Assembly: GCA_020912385.1 (NCBI GenBank)
Contig: CP087222.1
Coordinates: 372,001-436,000, forward strand
DNA: 64,000 bases
Direction: 5' to 3'
Source of the DNA: Neofusicoccum parvum
Lineage: Eukaryota > Ascomycota > Dothideomycetes > Botryosphaeriales > Botryosphaeriaceae
In this document: piece after piece, positions 21,555 through 31,979 of the stretch
How positions within the stretch are numbered: position 1 is the first letter of the stretch
Layout: the number at the start of each line of letters is the position of its first letter
Notes under the pieces: generated by a model
Seen by the model: the letters and a program-made list of their open reading frames with translations, nothing else
Told to the model about the DNA's origin: nothing
The model's database searches: none
Program-made: the position numbers and the translations under genes

Positions 21555-21935
21555 GAGAAGCTGACCTGGGGTCAGCGGAGAGTATTTATGCGCGCAGCTT
21601 ACCCTGCCAGGCTGGAACTGGCTTCCAGCCTCGTCCTGGCTGGGACCAGCCAATCTGCAAGCTGGAAGCAGCACGATCAGCGTTAACAGATGAGACGGCC
21701 TTCCCGGATTGGACACGGCGAGCAGGCGCATGAAACATTACGTCGGGGCGCAGCGATTGCTGGAGCCAGGTCTGTCCGGGTTGCAGGCGCCAGGCGCTGA
21801 AGGGTCCAGAATCGACGCCACCAGCCACGCACTCCCCTGCTGGTCATGCAGGCAGTCGGGAAGCCTTGTTTCACAGTTGCTGGAGGCTGGCAGCAGGGCG
21901 GCCGCTCAACCGGGCTGCGGCTGCTCCAGCGCACG
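21555..21935. promoter_or_regulatory. GCTG/CAGC-dense upstream region
   Basis: By eye about 21 GCTG or CAGC tetramers occur in 380 bases upstream of the CaaX-peptide gene. That is several-fold more than base composition predicts by a rough estimate. They include a perfect 9-bp inverted repeat (AGGCTGGAA, spacer CTGGC, TTCCAGCCT at 21609-21631) and a nearby GGCTGG-GA-CCAGCC. This looks like repeated binding sites for a dimeric regulator. The strict Ace1-type copper consensus did not match at the sites I tested. Confidence 0.4.
21581..21590 (-). promoter_or_regulatory. TATA-like box of the CaaX-peptide gene
   Basis: Minus strand reads CATAAATACT, about 200 bases before the ATG; a leader of roughly 150 bases is implied. 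It sits right next to the GCTG-rich segment. Confidence 0.4.
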
Positions 21936-23389
21936 TCAGGCCATGACGAAGGCGCGCATCGCATGCCGGCATTCCGTGGACGACCACAGGCGCTCGGTCT
22001 GTCGGCAAGAGTTCCTGCGAGTTTGATGAAGAGATACGAGGGAAATTGGCGCCACGCAGGTCGGGCCCGGGCACAATGGCTGACGGGACCGGGGCGCGGG
22101 AGTCAGGCGGGTTTAGGCTTGGGACGAGCAGCCAATGAGGCCAAGCCTTGCACGAAGAAATGACAAGCTTTCAGGCGAAAGCTTGCAGGACTTGGCAACG
22201 AGTCCGAAAAACACGTCATTTGCGCTCTCGCAGATGACTGGCTGAGTCGCGGACACCTCACCGGTGCGCGCGGGACCCTTGACGCTGAGCGGTTAGGGCT
22301 GCCAATAAAGCGCCCGTTGTCTGCGCTGTGGCTCGCGGTCCTGGTCCCAGGGCGCCTGCACAGCCGCCGCGGGCGGTGCTGTCGAAAGTCGCGCAGGCTA
22401 ATTACTGCTCGAAAGCTAAAGTGACTCCCAAACTCCGGACCCCTGAGCCAACGCGTTTGAGGGACTTGATCGACGGCACCGGATACGAAAGGCCAGCTTA
22501 TGGCGCAGGTGAGTGGCGCAGCGCTCGGTGAAAGCCGGCCAGGACCGCCGTTGAGCTGGGCTGCGGTGACGATTTCGGGGGCGGGATGGACGCGTGTGAG
22601 GTGTGCGCATTTTCTAGCGTGTCCATGCCGTACAACTCGCACGCATAGAGGCTGCGGCGGCGAGTTGACGACAGCCATGACGGAGCAGCGTCGCCGGGCG
22701 GCGTCGAGAGTGGGGAGCGAGGCGTGCGGGGCCGAGAGATCCGGTGGCACAGTGCCGGCTGCCGGCCACGGCCTGCCGAGTCCCGCCCGCCTCTCGCTCT
22801 CACTCACTCTCACACGCAGACATCAACTCCAAACACCATCAAAGACGATAGCGTGTCAGACTGCTACATCGCATCCCGGCCCAGATCCATCGCTGCCGCT
22901 CGCCTGAGATCTCCAACTGTACAACTCTCCCTGCCAACCGTGCTTCGCTCGCTCTTTGCGCCTTGGCGCCATGAAATCCAGCAGAGTTTTCTCAGCGTCC
23001 TGGACATCAAGGTGACCAGAAATCTCAACTCTTTTCTTCCATGTTCCTGTTCCTCGTGCTTTGCTCTTCAATGGCGCGTCTCACTGGAGCATGATCCCGA
23101 GACACAAACGATGATCTCATCCCGTCTCGTCCCGTTCCGCCTCATTGTCTTGGTGTTTCTCCTTACAGCCTTATCGTATTCACTTGAATTGCCGTTTTTT
23201 CCGCCCTCATGAGAACTCGAAACCTCTAGAAAGAGATCCAGACCTGGACCTGGACCAGCCTGAGATGGTCTGTTTCACGTGACTTGCCCTGTGCCTGGGG
23301 ACTCTCCACTCATCGTGAAGCAGATCCTGGTCAATTATGTTACGATAGTGACCGTGGCTGGCCCCCCGGCTATCGCTCATCATCCTCAG

Positions 23390-24589
23390 AGGGATCAAGA
23401 GAACGCTCGCTTGTTTGAAACCCTCCGGCGGGACAAGGGAAAATGGGACTCCTCACATCCCAGATACCGGCTCTTGACCGCCCTAAAAGGCTACCTGCTC
23501 TACAAACCAAGAAGCCTGGCCGATCTAGATCGCTGGAGAAACGCATATAAAAAGATTCCCAGGAAGCAAAGAGCTGTTGGTGCAGATCATGTCCCAGGAG
23601 AAGCATTTTGCTAACCGCCGAGCCTTCAGTTCATCGAGTCAAAAATCCACTACAGCAAGAAGATCAACACCGTCGAGCATCTCCTCGACAACAACGGCGC
23701 CCTCGCCCACGCCATCGTCCAGCACGCTCTTGACTTCTACAACATCTCCATGGGCGAGCTCGAAGCCTTCATCACCGCCACCCAAGACGACCCCACCGGC
23801 GACTCCAAAACGCACGTCCTCCAAGCCCTGAAGCACTTCGTCCGCGACTGGTCCACCGCCGGCCGCCACGAGCGCACCCCCACCTTCCCCTGCATCCTCT
23901 CAGCCCTCACGCACCACTTCCCCGCCGAGCTCCGCTCCGCCCCAGGCGCCTCCCCCATCCGCGCCGCCCTCCCGGGCGCCGGCCTCGCGCGCCTCGCGCA
24001 CGACATGGCCGCGCTCGGCGGCTTCGACGTCACCGCCAACGAGCAGTCCGCGCACATGGCCGTCGCGTACCGCTACCTGACGACACTACACGCACCAGAC
24101 GCCGCCTCCTTCCACCCCTTCCTCGACTGGTGGTCGCACCAGGCCACGACCGCGGACCTGGTCCGGCAAGTCGCCTTCCCGGACGCGCCGCCCGCCGCGC
24201 CCGTGCTGTTCGTCGAGGGCGACTTCGCCGCCGTGCTGCAGCAGGGCAGCTTCGACGTCGTCGTCACGCTGTTCTTCATCGACACCGCGCGCAACCTGGC
24301 CGCGTGCCTGGAGTCGGTGGGCCGCCTGCTGCGGCCTGGCGGGATCTGGATCAATACGGGGCCGTTGCTGTACGGGACGAGCCCGCTGCTGCAGCTGTCG
24401 CTGGATGAGGTGGTGCGGTTGGCGGAGGGGCTGGGGTTTGAGTTTTTGGAGGCGGGCGGGCCGGAGTGTGGGGAGGTGACGGTGGAGGGGCTGAAGGTCA
24501 GGGGGAGGGAGGTGCCGTATGGGTTCAATGAGAAGGGGCTGGCGAGGAATGCGTATAGCGCGCAGCATTGGGTTGCGAGGAAAAAGTGA
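23390..24589 (+). CDS. N2227 / carnosine N-methyltransferase-family protein (5' end unresolved)
   Basis: SAM-dependent methyltransferase of the N2227 family. Two exons are visible: about 23390-23575 (RDQENARLFETLRR...NAYKKIPRKQRA, after a CATCCTCAG acceptor) and 23630-24589 (starting FIESKIHYSKKINTVEHLL, after CTAAC...CTTCAG). The phase is consistent. Exon 2 has PGAGLARLAHDMAALGG (SAM site), ANEQSAHM, EGDFAAVL, FDVVVTLFFIDTARN, LRPGGIWINTGPLLYG and a C-terminal NAYSAQHWVARKK. These are the family's signatures in order. The intron donor GTTGGT at 23576 is weak. No ATG is in frame at the left, so one or more 5' exons are missing from my model. The N-terminal part is shorter than in typical fungal members. 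Substrate unknown; the name reflects homology only. Confidence 0.85.
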
Positions 24590-25200
24590 GGGTGGAGGGG
24601 GCCTGGTGAGGGTTGAGAACGAGGATGGTGACTTGGAGCTGTACGAACGCCACAGCCGGAGGCTCCGGTATCAACTGCCAGACTCGCCTGGTCTAATTGT
24701 CAAGGGCAGTTAATGTCGGGCAGCTCCGTTGTGGGATGCGGATTCGAGTCTAGGCCAGATGGAAACAGACGTGACCCATTGATTCTGTTCTATCGGGAAG
24801 AGGTTATGGGACCCCTCCTGGGAATATGACTGTTGGTTCCTCCAAATCACCTGAGGGAGCAGATAGTTTTGCCCCTTTCATCTTCTCAGTCTTTTCATCC
24901 CGTCAACGTCACCTGTCATACCCGCCGTTCTTAATTTTGCCACTAAGAAACTGAAGCTATCACCACAAATGGCTAGAGATGGCTTCGGTCGAGCAGAATT
25001 TAGCGGGTTCTGTAGATGTAGTCTGAGTCTTCGGGCGTCGCACTTCGGACCCTCCGAACCGAGATGCGAGTCGTTTCCGGCCTCAACCGTCGCGAAATCG
25101 TACGCACTATAAGATTGAGAGTGTCTTGCGGGTTCTGTGCTATCATCCTCTGCCACTCTACGATTCAATCAAGTTTCTATTGCCCGAGCTCTGCAGCACC
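24590..25200. other. Intergenic
   Basis: 3' flank of the methyltransferase and promoter of the amidohydrolase. No coding frame or TATA box of note. Confidence 0.5.
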
Positions 25201-26262
25201 ATGGCTCCTTCGATTCCAGCAATCACGCTCGAAGAGCATTTTCTCACTGCCGCCAGCGCCGAGAAACTTGACTCCGGAGAACACTCCACCATCGGCTTCC
25301 TAAGCGGCTTGACTGGAAGAAACCTGCGAACGGGTCTGGCTGACGTCGGAGCCCCCCGCATGCAGTCCATGGACGAAGCGAACATATCTCGCCAGATCGT
25401 CTCCCACATCAACATGGCTACCCCCACGCCTTCCGAGGCCGCCGCCATCAACGACGAGCTGTGCCGCACCACCAGGGCCCATCCAACGAGGTTTGCCGGT
25501 TTCGCCGCGCTGCCAATGAGCGACCCCGAGGCCGCTGCGTGGGAGCTCAAGCGCGCCGTCACGGATCTGGGGTTCGTCGGAGCCCTCGTCGAAAACCACG
25601 TGGCCGGCAGGTACTACGACGACATGTTCTTCTGGCCCGTCTTCCGGCAGGCGGTCGAGCTGGACGTGCCCATTTACATCCACCCGACCTTTCCCACCGG
25701 GGAAATGATCCGGGTGAACTACCGCGGCAACTACGACCAAGCGTCCGCGTCGGGCATTGGCGCTTGGGTTTTCGGCTGGCACGCAGAGGTTGCGTTAGTT
25801 CATGAGAGAAACTCAACTGGACTGGAATGTTCTGAAGCTGACGTTCCCTAATGCAGGGTTCACATCCTCCGCCTCTACGCGTCTGGGTTTTTTGACGTCC
25901 ATCCCAAGATCAAGCTTGTCATCGGTCACATGGGCGAGACGCTTCCGTTCATGATTGCTCGGATCCAGCAATGGGAAGCGGGTTTCAAAGAAGTTAAGCG
26001 CTCGTTCGTGGATGTTTGGAGGACCAACATCTACGTCACTACATCTGGCTTCTTCACTCTGCCACCGTTGAGATGTCTTCTTGACACCATGCCTATGGAT
26101 CACATAATGTACTCTGTCGACTACCCATTCAATACCAATGAGGAAGGAGCAAGCTTCCTAGAGCAGATCGAGAAGGAAAGAGTTTTTGATGGCTATGGGG
26201 GAGACGAAGCCTATCACGGATTTGTAAGGAGAAATGCGGAGAAGTTGTTCAGGCTGGAATAG
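25201..26262 (+). CDS. Amidohydrolase-family decarboxylase (dihydroxybenzoate/resorcylate type)
   Basis: Exons 25201-25793 and 25857-26262 (GTTAGT donor, CCCTAATGCAG acceptor) give 332 residues. The TIM-barrel metal ligands of the amidohydrolase decarboxylase clade are visible: ITLEEHF (Glu11 and His13), IYIHPTF (His161), VIGHMGE (His222) and YSVDYPF (Asp286). Other family marks are RFAGFAALPMSDPEAAAWEL, GFVGALVENH, HPKIKLVIGHMGE, IYVTTSGFF and a C-terminal NAEKLFRL. The closest characterised families decarboxylate 2,3-dihydroxybenzoate, gamma-resorcylate or 5-carboxyuracil, non-oxidatively with a divalent metal. The substrate cannot be fixed from sequence. The gene runs tail-to-tail with the MFS transporter only about 100 bases away. 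Confidence 0.88.
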
Positions 26263-26363
26263 AAGAGCCCCGACGAGCGCTCTGCGGATGTAAACTCCTA
26301 TAGTCTCAGTTCAGCAATGCCATACATCTCCCCCAGAACCATCAACTCCGCCCGCCGCTTCCA

Positions 26364-28269
26364 TCAACGCTTCGCCCCCTCCTCAGCTCTAACCTTCACC
26401 TCCGTCACGCCCTCCTCCCCCTCCTCGTCCTCCTCCCCCACCACAACCTGCTCCGCGATCGACTTCCTGTCCAACCACTTCACCACCCACAGCATCCCCA
26501 CCATCACCACGCAGACCACGCACATCGCCACCCCTCCCTTCCGCCAGTACGGCGCCTCGTCCGCCGGGTACAACGCAATCCCCCAAAACGTGTACAACGC
26601 GCTCTGCACCGCATTCATCCAATACAGCACCACGCCGCGCACAGCCTCATCGCCACTCCTCTTAAGAATCACATTCGCCCAGCCAAACAGCAGCGGATTA
26701 ACCATATAACTCGTGCCAGCGAGGTAAAACGCAAAAAACGTAGCCGCAGGCGGTATGCCCGGGACGAGCAGCAGAACGGCGACGACGAGCTGGAGGGCGG
26801 CGGCGAGCAGTCCGACGGGGACGCGGTGGCCGGAGGCGTCGATGTACAGGGCGGCGGCGATGTTTGCGGCGATGCCGACGGCCTGCACGCCGAGCGGGTA
26901 CGTGGTGATCTGGCTGCTGGCGTAGCGCGCGGCGTGGTGCTTGAGCCACAGCAGGAACAGCGACTGCACGCAGTACGCCTCGAGCGCGCCCGTCGCGAGC
27001 GAGAACGCCCCCAGGATGTACAGGTGCGGCTGCCCGAGCGTGCGCTTGAGCAGCGAGAGCGGCGCGATGTTGTGCGCGTCCGGCTTCGCCCGCGGCAGCC
27101 GCGAGATGGAGAGCGCGATTTCGGGCGCGCTCAGCCCGAGCCGGGAGGGTTGCGTGTTCTCGGGGATGTCGGGGAAGAAGAGGAAGCCTGCGATGGTGAC
27201 GGGGAGCGTGATGATGCCGTCTGACGGCGGTCAGTAGGGGGCTTGTGGTCCTCGCATGGCTGAGATGGGAGAGGGGTTGTTTGTGCGGGAAATGCAGAGA
27301 TGCTCACCGATGAGGAAAACCCACTTCCACCCGGGCATCCCAGCATAACCGTTCATGCTCTGGTGGATCGCCGTCATCATGACTCCAGCAAACATGCTAC
27401 CAGCTTGGCCAACGGCAGTGAAAATTGCAGTCCGCTTTGCAATTTCTTGTGGCTTGCTGTAACATCACATATACGTCGATCAGCGCTTTTCTTTGTAGCT
27501 GAAACGTCAACTCCACATCACCAATAGTGCGTCGAAGAGGAAAGATACTTACTACCACGACCCAACAATGTACATTGTTCCGCAGTAGGTGCTGGCCTCC
27601 GCAATGCCCTGGAAGAACCGGACGACGCACAGCTGCTCGTACGTCTTGCATGCGGCAGTGCACATGGTCAAGCCGGCCCAGAGAGCAACCATGGAGGGCA
27701 GCCATATGCGGGGAGGGATCTTCTGGATAACGATTCCGTGCGGGATCTGGCCGATGACGTATCTAACGCCAGGATCAGTAGAATGCTTGGCTAACGGCGG
27801 TCAAAAGTAGCCATCTCAAACATACCCGGCGGTCATCATGGAGAGGAGGACATTGTACTGCGCGCCGTGTAGGCCGATATCCTCTTTCAGACCGGCAACC
27901 TAACGTCCATGAGTAAGACTGCCCTCTGATTGGTTGGGAAGCATAGACGGACATAAGCATTTGCGAATGCGGCGCGATCTGGTGGCGTTGTATAAGCTCA
28001 GTGCCAATTCCGAGACGAGGCGGCTCCGATCATACCCAGGTAGTTGAAGAAGTAGCTCAAACAGCAATACGTCTTGTTCGCGCATCACGCATCAGCCGAC
28101 GTTCGCTCAAACCCCGAGATCACCAACAATGTGGAACCTTACGAGAACGAACAAGTCTGCTCATCCCTGTCAGTCAATAGGCACCACCGGGCCGGGAGCA
28201 TCATGACCCACCGAGTTTCTGGACCAGTCGTCTTTCCTCCTTGGATTTTGAGACATCCCCAAGGAACAT
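26364..28269 (-). CDS. MFS transporter, ACS family (Seo1/Liz1/Dal5 type)
   Basis: Anion:cation-symporter-family permease. Eight exons fit phase and family alignment: 28212-28269, 28143-28156, 28036-28072, 27953-27978, 27826-27899, 27553-27762, 27308-27456, 26364-27220 (474 residues). The joined N-terminus reads KSKEERRLVQKLDLFVL, then YCCLSYFFNYLDRAAFANAY, VAGLKEDIGL, GYVIGQIPHG, GSWYKPQEIAKRTAIF, WKWVFLIDGIITLP, FLFFPDIPEN, all classic ACS-family positions. Exons 2 (14 nt) and 4 (26 nt) are microexons. Later helices lie in exon 8 and the tail is acidic. The ATG at 28267-28269 leaves a short N-terminus, so an upstream exon is possible. Substrates of the clade are organic acids and vitamins (allantoate, nicotinate, pantothenate, aromatic acids). 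Confidence 0.92.
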
Positions 28270-28788
28270 CACTGCCAAACCGTCAGAACCTGGAAAAAGG
28301 CCAAGCAGGCTCGATCATCACCTTTCAACTGATAGCTCCACGACTGCGACGCCATTGCGGTCAATTGTCACTATCCAGGACCGGAAAGCGAAGGGCAAAG
28401 TATAGAGACTTGACCAAAACGGTGGCGTTGCGGCATATAGCCGTCTTTAAGATCCTGATACTGTGCACCATAGTGGCTATACACGAGCGAAGTGGAGCAC
28501 TCTTCAAATGACTGCTTTGCCGCACGCATATCTAGTCTCACTGATTGGATTAACTCCCGGGCAATAGTGCTCCATGTAGCGAACCCGTCGGGTTGGCATT
28601 CTTGGCGCTAAGACTCCGCGCTGATAATTTTTGCATTGCCCTTTTTTGCCGGAGTCCGTCCGTCGCGTCGAGCATGAGCAAGTTCTTAGTCATTCGCAGC
28701 CCTGCTGCTTTACGTGCCATAAGCCTGCTCCGATCTCTCGTGGCGCATGCCAATCGCCTTTGGATCAACCAGCTCTAACACAACCTCA
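28270..28788. other. Intergenic between tandem minus-strand genes
   Basis: Promoter of the MFS gene and 3' flank of the GST gene. It is AT-richer than the coding parts; nothing else is seen. Confidence 0.5.
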
Positions 28789-30136
28789 CTATAGCTTCGA
28801 CTGGTATTCTAGCACCGCCGGATGCCGAACGCTTCCCGGCTTCAGCTTGCTGAAATCCTGCACATCCTCCTCGACGTCCGGATACGGCCCCAGGGGAGTG
28901 ATGGCCTTGGGGTTGATGTCGTAGTGGCTCTTGGTATACTAGGCAAACCGTTTTGGTCAGTAAATGCAGCGGAGAAGCCCGAATCCCAAAACGTCCCTCT
29001 CAGTATCTTCGCAGATCACCGACGGACAGCACTCACGTTCTCCTTGATGTGTTTGAAATCCGTCGACTCCTTGAACCCCTCCACGTTCCAGTACAGGTTC
29101 TTCAGCCAGTTGTTCAGGACGGGGTAGTCGTGCCGGATGGTTCCCAAGTTGCACTTGAAGTGCTGGACGTAGACCGTGTCGAACCGCACGATGGTCGCAT
29201 ACGCCCGCAGATCCAGCTCCGTGAGCTCGTTGCCCAGGATGTACGGACCGCCGTTCTTGTGCACAATCTTCTCCAGCTTGTTCAGCGCTCCGAAGACTGG
29301 GATGATGTTCTTATCGTAGACGTCTTGGTTCGGCGCGAACCCCGCCTTGTACACACCCGTGTTCAGATCCCGCTGCATCCACTCTGTTATGGTGTCGATC
29401 TCGGAGCGAAGGTGTGAGGGGTAGAGGTCGAGTTTGGCACGGTCTGGGGAGATAAGATCGTTGAAGGCCGTCGGAAGCCAGCGTAGAAGCTCAGCGCTCT
29501 CCTGCAGAACCGGGTTGTCAGCCTTCCTGTCACTTCCCGGTCGAGGACGTATTGGGGGACCTACGTTGTTCACGGCCGTCTGCGTCTTGGTATCCCACAG
29601 GAGCGGCACGCTGTACCTTCCCTTGTATTCCTTATCTGCCCGGAAGTACACCTCGTGCATGTACTCGCTGCCAAACAGCTTGTCCACCGTCGCGTTCGGG
29701 TACTCGTCGTCCGTCTTGGGAAACCTCCATCCTGGCCAGCCCTTCTCGTCGCCTTTAGGGTACGGCTTCACGATCGAGATGTCAATGATGTCGGTCAGGC
29801 CTTTGAGGTGGCGGACGAGGTTTGCGCGGTGTGCGAAGGGGCAGAAGAGACCTGTGAGAAGGGCGCGTCAGCGGGACTGCGCTCGGGAGCTCGGCGAGAC
29901 GGGCATCTCCGGGTCGGCAGCTCACCGATGTAGAGATGGTAGCGTCCTTTCTCGGGCGCGAATTGGCTACCAGGTGCGATGACTCCGTGCCATCCGTCGT
30001 CCGTTCCGGGTTTGTGAATGGTGCTGCCGCTCATGGTAGTTGCTCCGATGAAGTTGCGCGTCGCGATGCGTGACGTCAGCGCGGAGGAAACGAGGTGCCT
30101 CTGAAAAGCTTTAGCGCAATGAGTACTAAGGAGCAT
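28789..30136 (-). CDS. Omega/Ecm4-type GST, glutathionyl-hydroquinone reductase family
   Basis: Three exons (29926-30136, 29037-29851, 28789-28938) give 391 residues. The splice at GRYHLYI/GLFCPFAHR restores the active-site motif with Cys74 (C-P-F-A-H-R), typical of glutathionyl-hydroquinone reductases. These use glutathione to reduce glutathionylated quinols. Further marks are KPYPKGDEKGWPGWRFP, YSVPLLWDTKTQTAVNN, EIDTITEWMQRDLNTGVYKAGFA, LTELDLRAYATIVRFDTVYVQHFKCN (cut here in description), and exon 3 with YTKSHYDINPKAITPLGP, the conserved C-terminus. The first 34 residues are basic and hydroxylated, possibly mitochondrial; the Met at residue 35 (MSGSTIHKPG) could start a cytosolic form. 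The gene lies behind the ACS transporter in the same direction. Confidence 0.9.
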
Positions 30137-31409
30137 TAATTGAATTAAGTAGTAGTTGAAGGTGAGAGCTGAAAGATGGCATCAATTGCTTAGGTGATCG
30201 TGCAATGGTAAGCTGGGCTTGTGTTGCGGGGAACGCGTCGCTGCCCCACCAGAGCTCCGGTCGGAATCCATTCCGCGGTTGCGTCATCCATCACAGCAGC
30301 ACGTGTGGACTGTACCTCCTCCTTGTATGGCAGGACATTTGCTTTCGATGCGGACAGCTCAAACATCACAGGAACAGACGAGAAGGTTACACACACGGCC
30401 ACCATTTTCGCTGTTGGCATGTATAGGAAAGGTAGCGAAGTTCCTGACCTTCAATCCCTGTCGTGGCTCAAGATATACACTCTGGACAGCTAGCTTTCAT
30501 GAGTGGCTTGCTATGTGTGGAAGGAATTGTTTTGAAGTCTAGAGTCTTTTTTCTTTTTCCATAGAATCTCCTCAAGTTCCCCAGGCGACGAGATATGAGT
30601 TCAAATTTGACGAGCCCAGATGTTGACGGGAGTGTCTTCATAGCAGTGAATGGCCCGCGAGATGCCACAAGGAAGTCACCCAAAGATGAGGGGGACAAGC
30701 AACACTTCATCTTCGCCATGGCCAACGTGTGCCTCAACATCCCTCTGCGTACCTAAAACACTTAAGTCTTGTCCAAGGGAGAACCGTATTGCAGACGGGG
30801 CAACCATACCATTGTTTACCTCTCCGATCACGAAGCTCCAGCAGGCCTTCCAGCACTCATGTATGCGAGCTCGGTTTTGACGAATGATAAAGGTGATGCA
30901 TGGTATTAGTACCATGACTAACAGCGCCAGCAAGGCCAGGAGGGTCTCTGTCGACCATCCGTTGGAAGTGCTGCGAGTTGGTATAGAAGAAGGGGAGGCT
31001 AAGTAAATAGCAATACATACTGTCAGCGGATCACTCTTAATACTTGAATAGGCAGTCCCATACGTACGATAGCGTTCCATAGTAAAGTTACTCTCTTGGT
31101 GAAGTGTAACAAATTTGAGGGAGAGGAGTGAATGGGTTTACAGAGCGAGAGCTCAAGGAATATATGTTTTGCATCGCGAAAGATAAGTGCGGAAGATCTA
31201 CAGATTCGCAAAAAATGATTGCCTCACCTTCTATGAGAATGTGTCGTTGCCGTTGCGAAATTGCATCTACTGTGATGCGCCGGTCAGGGAGTCCTCGAGA
31301 AGCCCCGGCGCGCCTGTATGCGGGCCTGCCAGCCAACAGAATGAGACAGCTACGCCGATATCCGCGAATCACGGCGTCAGGGCTGGGCTGCGCCTCGGTC
31401 GCACTCGCA

Positions 31410-31545
31410 CAGCCCAGCCTAGCCGGCTATGCTCCTAGCAATCCTCCGCGCAGCCCAGCCGGCTGTGCTCCTAGCATTTACTCCACAGCCCAGCCGGCTG
31501 AACTCCTAGCATTTACTCCGCGCAGCACAGCCGGCTGTACTATAC
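31410..31545. repeat. Minisatellite, four imperfect 35-41-bp units
   Basis: Copies begin at about 31410, 31451, 31486 and 31523. Each starts CAGCCCAGCCGGCTG or a one- or two-base variant, and the first three go on with a CTCCTAGCA core and a CTCCGCG/CTCCA end. The fourth copy is cut short at 31545. Confidence 0.85.
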
Positions 31546-31628
31546 CGTAAGCCAGCCTTACGTGAGGTCAAAAGGCTGCAATTGTACCATGTTCTTAGCG
31601 CCACTAAGAACTTTGTACTTACGCGAGG
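31546..31628. repeat. Cluster of short inverted and direct repeats
   Basis: CGTAAG (31546-31551) pairs with CTTACG (31557-31562). GTTCTTAG (31591-31598) pairs perfectly with CTAAGAAC (31604-31611). CTTACGTGAGG (31557-31567) recurs as CTTACGCGAGG (31618-31628). It directly follows the minisatellite and could be a small foldback element. Confidence 0.5.
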
Positions 31629-31979
31629 AGATTGGATGATGCTTCAGGCTAGACATATCCAAGTTGTGCCCCAAGCACCGGACTCTTGGACACAATTGTG
31701 GTTGTGTAATAAAAGTGCCCGAAAAAATAGAGCATGTGCGAACCAGCATCACAGATTTTCACTATTTTTGAAGCGTAAACTATACGCTGCAAGATCCCTG
31801 ACACGGGCAGGCAGAGATCTCTCCACCAAACGGTATTCAAACACTAAGTATACCTTTTCATTGTCATCACGCCGCGCCCGACCAACCTTTTTGGCCAAAA
31901 CACGGCACCACCACTCCACAACACTCCTCAGAACACCGCCGCCATGCATTCAACACGCTCACTCAACGAACCCAATCTC

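Larger units (their letters stand above)
21381..23389. other. Long intergenic region with possible unplaced 5' exons
   Basis: Contains the CaaX-peptide promoter on the left. Bases 22100-22850 are GC-rich with frames on both strands but no domain. Bases 22970-23390 may hold 5' exon(s) of the methyltransferase; there are ATGs at 22971 and 23212 and a GTGACC donor at 23012. None gave a model I could defend. Confidence 0.4.
30137..31979. other. Gene-poor spacer with tandem repeats
   Basis: GST promoter on the left, 3' flank of the nucleotidase gene on the right. AT-richer on average; frames are short and without domains. Bases 31410-31628 hold a minisatellite and several inverted repeats, annotated separately. 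Confidence 0.5.

Noticed and set aside
23279..23389. Upstream start for the methyltransferase
   Set aside because: The frame opens at GTG without an ATG, and the CATCCTCAG acceptor at 23389 fits the family border better.
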